47,587 nucleotides of DNA from Jaenimonas drosophilae (Eukaryota; Euglenozoa; Kinetoplastea; Trypanosomatida; Trypanosomatidae): NCBI GenBank assembly GCA_030849065.1, contig JASAON010001527.1, positions 1 to 47,587 of the forward strand, written 5' to 3'. Under the pieces are notes generated by a model. That model made no database searches. It saw nothing but the letters and a program-made list of their open reading frames with translations, and was not told the DNA's origin. Positions within the stretch are counted from its first letter, which is position 1. Each line of letters begins with the position of its first letter. A program made the position numbers and the translations under genes. This document shows, one piece after another, positions 20,201 to 25,843 of the stretch.

Positions 20201-20453
20201 GCGTGAAGAAGGTGAACCCAGTGCCGCCAATAGCAACGATGATGACCATTTCCATGGCACGGACTCCTATGCGAGTGAATCTGGATCAGCATCAACCTAT
20301 GAAAGTGGCTCGGAAAACGGTTCAAGCTATACCTACGACGATGAAGAAGTCTCTGAAAGCAGTGCTGATGAGAAAGAGGAAGACGAAGTCCATCAGCAAC
20401 TGAGAACAAGAGACAGCGACTTCTTCTCATCTTCTACATCCTCTGTACCATAG
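11259..20453 (+). CDS. Giant cNBD-PAS-histidine-kinase-like-receiver-STE11 kinase fusion, 3,064 aa
   Basis: Inferred cytosolic signalling kinase. Domains, by residue: 1-1520 mostly disordered Ser/Thr/Pro-rich, with a His-rich run at 180-223 and an RIIa/DPY-30-like docking helix pair at about 290-332. Two cyclic-nucleotide-binding folds lie at about 1530-1660 and 1662-1821, the second with a Ser/His-rich insertion and only IGE (1785-1787) of its ligand cassette. PAS is at about 2022-2135. A DHp-like helix (2145-2209) has Asp2154 at the usual His position. An ATPase-like domain (about 2215-2510) has Asp2272 in the N box, Asp2395 in DNG and GMNL at 2465. A receiver-like domain (about 2533-2670) has Asp2542, Asp2586 and Lys2645. 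The kinase (about 2691-2953) has GRGAFGEV, Lys2719, HAD with Asp2813, DFG from Asp2831 and APE; DFGTAKRL is STE11/MEKK-like. An acidic Ser tail ends the protein. The start is the first ATG after the acceptor. Confidence 0.95.
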   Translation: MDGPRPAAAAEGPVRRQKASRSSSSGSSSSSEKDIFSTAVVISRQGDVVPAPQREQNSRHHTPHRQRVAVQSSTGTTSVIATVSSSRHAKREHGRKTFASSQLGGGSTIVRGPPLDPVTAHSSPTKPSAPSSPSWSNLNEKSPAGGSAGDLVGFSMVDAASSMTTSRATDDPESGLPSVAHHHHTKGSGHHHSHRHRGRHVPHHSPDEPPSHHSHADGDQHPLADWSAQTHEDGEASSKDTAVANTHPRTDSSGGTIFAATPKDPAPIFLRKEDRKACILDDSSSMTDEAYVEHHKLHHVIANLSAALLKQRPEDHVAFSLEWLKRHARATSAQKSRHQSTRSRRRAADDPDSGKKLEDVNATSIRRMRRRRVNGGDARGSSSRVVSAKSSQLPSRRHSFHVTESATGPSCYSIQEGSQCAPDRSFMFSLSAQPLENSSAPPTGSSGIGSPNTKSVPADMPPQLLSSPASSVATSLARQTTPTTSMGGGDLGATMTISADLSSLSSGAACTNSLPPTESPVGSRGKESLILPTPAIEVSTGELQVSLSSSKTSTIGILRTSAPVAGSDSVSGKPSPVKPVTTEGESGEGDEGEGEDDEWAGMAQFQPVISIDEMTKEVVDHRSFVSPNTSTGASRRPAGGGFAFPTQGPLLSNLVPPTAPASTSSLRPLANVRGATTNASSSQIAAVIVPSTNTTAGLATPNTSSPSFQSPAVAPRNTTFPTGVKPAANNRVSLNTMASTAAAAAEKSINTSIGAVRTSSASTISKGNNQSFLASLANPMSPTYSAGVNVSADLAGLSESLRAMTDVRGGLKVDGKSVLGRSGEENSGSPTGVPPSLRPDVSKSEASSSHAPASPPPVVTVTRSTTLDDRSIHLSTKDGVGATLEGGYRCPCAAAPTATPTPVKRTIVCDSTSSCLSAQVHADVVNRLYQMISELPPSKHAATTVFLEGLLATRSASAPESSLSSSNSTSGVAGVRREALHASTHNAAALLRAAGDATGDVDPDISGDEDADLQMWQPMVASPVHGNKTGHGAIGYDGGAPLVGIVSAGAKGGGDASHSPSVEAIVKDALSQSVLKTLPSTHRPDAGGHANLVNSPTTSTSMRLMPTTNPVTAREDCTPLHADPVVVTNVDALSGNRDPLSAATSEDASPQSVSKMETAVFEVASDGSAAAAKLARSTRDSPVVVGSPSPVEQSSDSEHELGMLSSATQEFDVKGESDLIPSGPPPKSPSQHQAARSQKHSSRRRRRRHSRSREATERVTHANGSSHNSFPVTLSAPSDDGEDWDEWQPTDRSNSEVPHDAGPLGSSYPSHAPTLLPLHSTMILSTTSANSSTMDLPQITCTTEALSDTEGAHVTGEDPSDFPLSLPVKRRSYSRGSTPVSPCADGETSSTRHKRRRRHNPNKSAMDDDLHSSPHRRVSHRISLPRGFSSLFYRSKGRGERRGSLLDAESPQTSFIQERGDSTIPLNVPNSKDSMDDGSMAENSPFQMLSAERRQRRDGEASPTSDSILHQFQKRVLHPNTAPVVIAISQFSTQEHLFVDEVVVLRRALRTIQPFSSMDDTLREMVMRSMTRRVCHLGELVSQQDGPPSVEVGVVVSGTLSVLRDGVVSGTITDGQCVGSTELSQSTECQETIRVEQGSAVLYMISHNYLETLLLLEKDVRRFFFLQYICRDGLLQRLPSSTKVHLADSFRVAQVSAGDSIVVQGATVDSFFFVLSGEATVTAPQHFLAQAESPPMGSEKSSTSHMGDHPVYSHSSILRTPSTSHTPPSLVTRDSLHHRTCGQTIGEVEMCFGYPSLLTIVATTDVVVARLSRLYFNMMVGPQGAEALRMAIACSSIYNHLDCIAPKELRLELLRKRRGAGQRRHSANATTRPGIGVLPNTILRQSASVSGLGALSSYGASDRTASSTRLNGGRGGPSSSRCRTLSPGVTLPPSKATEEMNAAASVTDLDRLSTAPHPHSVHRRSTLHRTIRASDMPGASHGALAATKNGGANIGWKHVSTEGEIVFSGSRNLYRFPAHALRTNNSIMIAVVVDGTIIRWNSIAQRVTGYAPFEVIGQSIFDLLSNEDHKTRMREVLATAKRYAGNWDDYIVEKLERQHIFSFRQNMDLYQVGLALSIIPSNSAASAEVVLLFGRAAKYRAASNYAADVARWLDDSLKPQLRHFQRSVAQLELNDWLVTPDDAMRLRGHLDACLAMVNQFSQFSLLNMETVNESWRPLRLPVLMQKFTVEACSLAQNANCTFYCNAEEVTPRKEIFMDVARVLSVLRMLVTDAIDSSTRDGGRSVAIELHVTSLRPGDTDSRASRGLTASTPAPSSPEPGSTEAFDLPGAVRKPTGFAAAADAPASPPLGPQPIVNPTTHAENVATVTQLEKEVNGTLRQITDLSLRRIRFEMRDNGPSIRDFANGTGPSSPDILVDGFTDTVVASLPPPAPLTSPVGSDSSAIMMPVGVASSKPTQPPARSQRGMNLAHVEQLVSSMGGTFYGFTRPEVDGNIIRMELPLLLVPGGSSAPIEESPEEDEEELNQTAGGPNKGRTFTVILADSNRMQQNQLCQVLWARQHAVVPVKSYKELRRKMEANTADILIVDPLQLIITAEDHAELQGVDPFDDIRDRSSRMVLVVLAGTDLTDWRIQKLLDRNAVIELPKQQGSGALVHIAMQEAERMVTEMREEEERIDLLRRAFSNSAAEGRHKIGRLLGRGAFGEVYEVEDTLTGGRLAMKRMKLKDGVLADTMVQEILAMTSLQHENIIHYFYCEKESDSQLRLYMELASGGTLRDTIRQRGGVGLPFDDIVHHLTDICRGLAYVHSQHYVHADLKSANLLLGTRGRTKIGDFGTAKRLRPREQLYAMAGTPQYMAPEVLNADADLMLGYDYKADIWSLGCIVMEMATGNPPFAHLDRTHGMGMIKYLSELTDAPDLSCLKTGNQLIYKFVKACLQVDPHQRPSAQDLLHLDILQGAVCSNRAECNVKRAAMLYTLNKYAAMREEGEPSAANSNDDDHFHGTDSYASESGSASTYESGSENGSSYTYDDEEVSESSADEKEEDEVHQQLRTRDSDFFSSSTSSVP

Positions 20454-21134
20454 GTGAGAGCAAACAAGACAGAACGATAAGAGGACAGAAACTCCAAGCT
20501 TCTTTGCGTCGTGGTTTGTTCTAAGAATGACCAGTTGCGTGACTTCTTGCGTTGCCCCATGCTGAATGCCTTACTGCGGTAGGCCGTTGATAGTGGGCTT
20601 CGATTATCTCGTTGAGCTATACGTTTTGTTTCTCAGGCAGACGCGCATTGTCGCGGTCTCTCTTCACTCGTCATCTCTTCCTTCGTCCTCCCCCACATCT
20701 TCCGTACGGACCACTAAACCAGGCTGCTCAAGCGTGGAGTGGTGCGAAACATGCTTCCCCCCAATTTGGGCTTCTCTCAGTGTGGCTTTGTTTTTTTCTT
20801 TGAGGGGGGGAGCTTGTGCCACTGAGATATTATACTGGAGTGCTATTTGGTGTGCCCTCCATCCGACTATGCAGATTGCCCTCCATTCGTGGAGCGATGG
20901 ATCGCTTCTTGATCCTTTCACCCCCGCTTGAAAACCAAATTGTCCAGATTACGGAAGATACAGAAAATACAGAAGAAGTTCAGATTGTTGCCCAACCGCT
21001 TTTTTCTCTCTTGTGAGATGGTCTACGCAGAGATCGTAATACAACAATTTCGTTCTGAGGAACTGCTTATGCCGCAGGTAGTTGAGTTGTGGTGGTCGTT
21101 CACCGCGGCAATTCTACTCTCTCCACGCAACATC
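20454..21134. other. 3' UTR and spacer, no gene seen
   Basis: A 121-residue ATG-started frame at 20566-20931 exists, but its composition is that of T-rich spacer and it resembles no family I know. I treat the stretch as the 3' UTR of the kinase gene. Confidence 0.55.
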
Positions 21135-21195
21135 ACCCTTTTTTTTCCTTGTCTTTGCCAGTATCTAAGACCCTTTCGAAGTGGTTTTTTTTTAG
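21135..21195 (+). promoter_or_regulatory. Spliced-leader acceptors of Misato gene
   Basis: Two candidates: an 8-T run then CCTTGTCTTTGCCAG (AG 21160-21161), and a 9-T run then TTAG-type end (AG 21194-21195). Both lie before the ATG at 21221 with no ATG between, whereas the longest frame (from a GTG-like codon at 21089) starts upstream of them. Confidence 0.65.
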
Positions 21196-21220
21196 CTTCA
21201 CAGAATTATTGTTATCCAAC

Positions 21221-23194
21221 ATGCCGAACGAGCGAGAGCTCGTCACTCTTGCCTTTGGCAACTATTCTACCTTGGTGGCTGCACAGTGGGCCAACGGCAC
21301 CTCTATCTACGATGTGCATCATCCGACCTTGTACCAGGGACGTGGTCCGTCATCGGTATGGGGTGTCAGTGGACCATCGTCCGCAGAGATTCGAGTACCT
21401 CGCTTGGTGATGCTCGATGCACCGCATTCCAGCTGCCTGAAGGACCTCGCCCGGTCAGTGGTAAACAGTGCCCATTCTGAAGATGAAGAGGACCACGATG
21501 AAGAAGCGAATGTTCCCCTGTGGGCGAAGAGCAACGACGTAGTTGAATCAGAGGAAGAAGCAGCCTACTCGAAGTTTGCCGCACGTCAGATGCGTCATTG
21601 GCGCCAGGCACGAGAACGGCTCAATAGTGATGAAGATGACGAAGAAGACGAAGAGGATGCCTATGTTACGCGGAGCTGCGATCCAGATGGGACAACCTCA
21701 ACTGACCGCCATGCCGACCCAGCTGGAGGGATGGATCAGCCGCAGTCCACTGACATGGCTGCCCACCCCAAACATCGGCGTCTCTTCCGTCAACGTGACT
21801 ACACCGTTCCATGGTGGAAGTACATCCGTACCGGGATTCGCTCAGACTCGTACGTTCCACTGCATCCGCTTCATCAGGTTGGAACCGCAGGAGAGGTTCC
21901 AGCTCTCCACAGCTTTGGATATGGCCTGGCCAACCTAAAGAGCTCTGCCAACAACGATATGCAGAGTATGAGTGATGCGATTCGTTGTCAGCTGGAGGAT
22001 GCGGACTACCTTCAAGGACTCCAATGTTTTTTGGATGGTGACTCCTTGTTTGGCGGAGCAGCCCACAATGTACTGCAGGAGGTGTGGGAGGATGCGGGGA
22101 GTAAGCTGCCAGTGGCTGCTTTCACCACCTTTGTTCCCCTTCCTGCAGTGATGCAAGCCGGTGCCACACCAGTTGCTGAAGGTATTGCATTTGCCGACCG
22201 TCGGACGGACGAGCTGCTTCTAAATCGCCTGCTCGCCACCACACACCTCTCTCAGCATCATTCTGCCATTTATTTGCCCCTGGAGCAAGCTCATTGGCCG
22301 CAGTTCTTCGCCCGCGGGAAAGAGCCTCCCCCATCGTGGCTCGAAGATGACACCGCCACCGCCCAATACGTCGCTACTGTGGCCGACTCTGCTCTGTTTG
22401 GTTTGCGCGATGGAGCGGGGAGCGTAGGACAGACATCTCCTGCCTATGACCTCCGTGAGTGGGGTCGCACAATTCGGCCCATGCCATCCATGCGTGTGGC
22501 TGCCACCTTGGGTGCTCTACCACTTCGTCTTAACGATGCCCGACGTGCATCACGTGGCGACGATTTGTGGAACTTCTTGGAGGACACCCCACTCCTTCCA
22601 GGGGTGGCGCGTGACCCAAAGGATGAAGTGGACGAAGAACGGCTGCACGACGGTTTTATTCCACTGACCCATACCATGGACAACCCCATCTACTCCGAGG
22701 CAGGACGTGTTGTGGGCCATGCGGTCACCCTTCGAGGTGCCGGTGTGCTTCCTTCCAATATCTACCCCAGCCGAGAAGCCATGCTGCGCTATGCATTGCC
22801 TTTGCGCACCGCCACCTATTTGCCCCTCCTCACGTCCACCAACTATCCCCTATCATCTACCTTTCCGTCTCAACTCCTCTTCCGAACGGAGGCAGAGTTG
22901 GAGTCTGTGCATGCATCTCTTCCCTCAGGCACACAGAGCGTTGCTCAAGCCCTTGGTCAAGCCGATGTGGGAACACACGTCTTGTCGACCTACAACTCCG
23001 GCTCCATGCTCGAGCGCATCTGCGCAGGAGCCAAGCCCGTGCTGCGTCACCGCCAACACCTCTACAACGACACTTACGGCATGGAACGTGACTCGTGGAG
23101 TGAGACCATGGAAGATGGGCTTCAAATTGCAGATGACTACCGCCACGCAGATTACCTCTCTGATGGGGATGACGATGATAACAACGATTGGTAA
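21221..23194 (+). CDS. DML1: Misato/DML1 tubulin-like protein, 657 aa
   Basis: Misato/DML1 proteins combine a tubulin-like N-terminus with a myosin-like segment and are linked in yeast and animals to mitochondrial distribution and inheritance and to tubulin folding. The N-terminus RELVTLAFGNYSTLVAAQWAN matches the family opening (EILTLQLGNYSN-type). The stretch VPWWKYIRTGIRSDSYVPLH and the later DADYLQGLQCFLDGDSLFGG with its following VLQEVWED fit the family's tubulin-like core. An acidic insertion (around residues 85-150) and an acidic C-terminal tail (SDGDDDDNNDW) are lineage features. The ATG at 21221 is chosen because the 44 residues upstream would be encoded across the splice acceptors and are hydrophobic spacer-like sequence. 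Confidence 0.85.
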   Translation: MPNERELVTLAFGNYSTLVAAQWANGTSIYDVHHPTLYQGRGPSSVWGVSGPSSAEIRVPRLVMLDAPHSSCLKDLARSVVNSAHSEDEEDHDEEANVPLWAKSNDVVESEEEAAYSKFAARQMRHWRQARERLNSDEDDEEDEEDAYVTRSCDPDGTTSTDRHADPAGGMDQPQSTDMAAHPKHRRLFRQRDYTVPWWKYIRTGIRSDSYVPLHPLHQVGTAGEVPALHSFGYGLANLKSSANNDMQSMSDAIRCQLEDADYLQGLQCFLDGDSLFGGAAHNVLQEVWEDAGSKLPVAAFTTFVPLPAVMQAGATPVAEGIAFADRRTDELLLNRLLATTHLSQHHSAIYLPLEQAHWPQFFARGKEPPPSWLEDDTATAQYVATVADSALFGLRDGAGSVGQTSPAYDLREWGRTIRPMPSMRVAATLGALPLRLNDARRASRGDDLWNFLEDTPLLPGVARDPKDEVDEERLHDGFIPLTHTMDNPIYSEAGRVVGHAVTLRGAGVLPSNIYPSREAMLRYALPLRTATYLPLLTSTNYPLSSTFPSQLLFRTEAELESVHASLPSGTQSVAQALGQADVGTHVLSTYNSGSMLERICAGAKPVLRHRQHLYNDTYGMERDSWSETMEDGLQIADDYRHADYLSDGDDDDNNDW

Positions 23195-23426
23195 AAGGTT
23201 TCACAGAAGGTGACGGACCGACCTGCAACGACTAAGTTGTGTTAATTTCTTCGTACATGTCATCTTCCTAAGTCTCGATGCAGCAGGGAACACCTACTTC
23301 CCGCATGCATGCATTCTGAATGTCCATGACGTACAACAAAGCTGCTTCACTTGCTTATCTTCTTATTGCTGTAGGCAACTGGTGGAAGGAAGGTGGCATT
23401 GGAGTTGCGCCGCTTTGCACGACATC

Positions 23427-23454
23427 CACTTCCTACACTCACACCTTTTTTCAG
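23427..23454 (+). promoter_or_regulatory. Spliced-leader acceptor of TTLL gene
   Basis: CCTACACTCACACCTTTTTTCAG puts AG at 23453-23454, leaving a 15-nt leader before the ATG at 23470. The in-frame ATG at 23320 lies upstream of it. Confidence 0.7.
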
Positions 23455-23469
23455 GATAGATCATTGAAC

Positions 23470-25584
23470 ATGGCATCTACCGATGTCGTGGATCCAGAGC
23501 TGAACCAGGCGGTTCAAGATCGCAATGCCGCACTCGGCTCAGGCAACTTCCTTCGTGAAGTCCTGGCGCCATTTCTCCAACTCCCCGAGGTGGTTTTTCA
23601 TGCCGCCGCACCAGAAGGGGAGCAAACCGTACGGGCTGCTGTTGGGAAGCCATGGAAAGCAGCTCAAGTGTCCTCCAACGATGTCCCCCTGCTCCCCTAC
23701 ACCCCGTTCATGCAGTCGGATGTGGTAACGCTTGTTCTGAGCCCCTTTCCCAACCGTCGCGCGACGTTGAAGCTGGAGCCCTATGACCGACCATGGGATG
23801 GAGATAAATTCAGCAAGGATGCTACGGCCTACGTTCGTCCTTCTCCGCTTCCCTCTTCTCCTCTCATTCCTCGACTATGTCCCTTTCACGTGAGCCGGGA
23901 GAAGCAGGTGCAACGAGAGGCTGACGGAGCGTATGGAAAGCTCACCTACATTCTTCGTGAAGATGTAAAGGCCTTTACGAACCTCACCTGCACTTTGGCC
24001 CGTGCTGGTTTCTCTTCCATGGATGGAAAGAAGGCGTTGATGGAGACAGGTTGGTCTCTTAAGTGGATCAAACGTTTGCTGCCCAGTGACTGCAGTAAAC
24101 TTCGCTTCAACGCCTTCCAAAAGATCAACCGATTTCCTGGATCGTGGCGCGTAGACAAGAAGGATTCACTACAGCGTCAGATGCAACTTGCCGAACGACG
24201 TTGGAAATATGGCCAACAAAACGGGCAGGTGAAGCAAGACTTCGGTGCGCATCTCTATCCTGAAGGATGGGTATTGCCGGAGGAGGCTGAAGCCTGTGAA
24301 GTTGCACTTCGCTCTGCATCTAATCAAGGTGTTCTATTCATTGCAAAGCCGACGGAGAGTTCGTGCGGGCGTGGCATCTTTCTTCTTCAAGGAGGACCTG
24401 ATGCGCAGCTACCGGATCTATCGGTCCCTGTGGTGGGTACTCCTAGCGCCACTCCCCCAATGAAGTATGTCATCCAACGCTACATTGCCAATCCCTATCT
24501 CGTGCACGGGTATAAGTTTGACCTTCGATTGTACGTGGTCATCACAAGCTATGAACCCTTTCGCATGTATCTCTATCACGAAGGTCTTGTTCGGTTCGCC
24601 ACCACACCCTACAGAGCTCTTTCTGCTGATGGGAAGGAAGGTGCCGTGGCCGATGCGCAGTTCCTTACAGCTCACCTCACGAACTTCACTCTCAACAAGA
24701 AAACAGAGGACTTCCACGCACCAACTCCTGAGAGTACGAATACTGGTGCAAAGTCGAGTGAGTTGAACCCCATGTGGGCTTCGAAGTGGTCATTGTCAGC
24801 CCTTCGCGAACACATGACGCGTGAAGGCGTATACAGCTGGAATGACACAATTGATGCTGTGCAGGACCTACTGGCCAAGGTGTTCCTATCGATTGCACCT
24901 GAAGTTCGTGCTGATACGCGCAAGGCAGAGGCTGCCATGAACCGTTTGAAGCAGCCAAATTCTCCAGTGGATGAAGACGCCTCAAAGAGTCAGTCGAGTA
25001 CATCTCCCCCCTACACGCATCGTGGAATCAGCCCATTCTTTGAGGTGTACGGCGTCGATGTTCTTCTTCGCCAATCCACAACAGCAACAGGCCAACGTTG
25101 TCTGTCTCCCGTCATTATGGAGGTGAACAACGCTCCAGCACTCAGCACGCACTATGCGCCGCTCGATCAGTGCATCAAGGGTAACCTTCTTGCCGATGTG
25201 TTCAACCTTGTTGGTTTGACGTCAATGGCGTTCAAGGTGAGTGGTGGTGCTACACAAGCGCCACCCGGTGGATTCCGTCAGCTTTTTGTGGATGCTGGGT
25301 CCTCCGAGGCAGATATCCGCGAAGGCGCCTTTCTGGATCAGCTGTGCATAACAGATCCCACCCATGTCAAGGTGGAAGCATGTCTCACGGCAAGTGAGGA
25401 GCAGCGCCGCTCACCGTCTTTCCTGTGTGTGATACCCAGTCCAACTTCTGCGAGTGTGTACAGCCCATTGTTTTCCCGTATGCCCGAAGAAGAGACTGCC
25501 GACGGATTAGCGTCGATCACATGTGACGAGTCGTTGGATTCGGTCCTATCCTCCTGGGCCAAGTCTCGCAACACCACAACGTAG
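23470..25584 (+). CDS. Tubulin tyrosine ligase-like (TTLL) enzyme, 704 aa
   Basis: TTLL enzymes are ATP-grasp ligases that add glutamate, glycine or tyrosine to tubulin tails; in flagellates they act on axonemal and subpellicular microtubules. Visible landmarks: NRFPGSW (the usual opening motif), the nucleotide-binding segment KPTESSCGRGIFLL starting at Lys293, the block VIQRYIANPYLVHGYKFDLRLYVV with Lys349, Asp351 and Arg353, FRMYLYHEGLVRFAT, the HLTNFTLNK segment, and the metal-site region VIMEVNNAPALS with Glu551 and Asn553. All catalytic landmarks look intact. The FDLRLYV/LYHEGLVRFAT combination is typical of the polyglutamylase-type TTLLs rather than TTL itself, but I cannot assign initiator versus elongator activity. 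The start follows the splice acceptor; the longer frame from 23320 would add 50 residues encoded upstream of it. Confidence 0.9.
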   Translation: MASTDVVDPELNQAVQDRNAALGSGNFLREVLAPFLQLPEVVFHAAAPEGEQTVRAAVGKPWKAAQVSSNDVPLLPYTPFMQSDVVTLVLSPFPNRRATLKLEPYDRPWDGDKFSKDATAYVRPSPLPSSPLIPRLCPFHVSREKQVQREADGAYGKLTYILREDVKAFTNLTCTLARAGFSSMDGKKALMETGWSLKWIKRLLPSDCSKLRFNAFQKINRFPGSWRVDKKDSLQRQMQLAERRWKYGQQNGQVKQDFGAHLYPEGWVLPEEAEACEVALRSASNQGVLFIAKPTESSCGRGIFLLQGGPDAQLPDLSVPVVGTPSATPPMKYVIQRYIANPYLVHGYKFDLRLYVVITSYEPFRMYLYHEGLVRFATTPYRALSADGKEGAVADAQFLTAHLTNFTLNKKTEDFHAPTPESTNTGAKSSELNPMWASKWSLSALREHMTREGVYSWNDTIDAVQDLLAKVFLSIAPEVRADTRKAEAAMNRLKQPNSPVDEDASKSQSSTSPPYTHRGISPFFEVYGVDVLLRQSTTATGQRCLSPVIMEVNNAPALSTHYAPLDQCIKGNLLADVFNLVGLTSMAFKVSGGATQAPPGGFRQLFVDAGSSEADIREGAFLDQLCITDPTHVKVEACLTASEEQRRSPSFLCVIPSPTSASVYSPLFSRMPEEETADGLASITCDESLDSVLSSWAKSRNTTT

Positions 25585-25754
25585 ACTGGCCTCACCGCTG
25601 GATATGATGCGGATGCAAGTGTTGCGCACGTGGGCGTTTATCGGCCTCTAGTTACACCTCCCTTCTGCAACGTAAGAAGAAGTCTCATCGCGCAGCAATG
25701 TATATTCTTGAACAACGTCGTTGTGAGTCTTTTTCTGCTAAACTCATGCCCACG

Positions 25755-25791
25755 TGCTCTTCTTCTCCTACTTCATCATTATAGATTTCAG
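25755..25791 (+). promoter_or_regulatory. Spliced-leader acceptor of NSF gene
   Basis: CTCTTCTTCTCCTACTTC followed by ATTATAG gives AG at 25783-25784, with a second AG at 25790-25791. No ATG lies between these and the start at 25844. Confidence 0.65.
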
Positions 25792-25843
25792 GTGCACACT
25801 TTACAAAGGCTCATTTCTCATCGGAGCTTCCTAGGTTGCGACC

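Noticed and set aside
20566..20931. ATG-started 121-residue open frame in the kinase 3' region
   Set aside because: Ser/Leu/Cys/Trp-rich translation typical of T-rich spacer, no recognisable motif, and no acceptor placed to make it the first ORF of an mRNA.
21089..21220. N-terminal extension of the Misato protein
   Set aside because: It would be encoded by the polypyrimidine tracts and span both splice acceptors; the family sequence begins right after the ATG at 21221.
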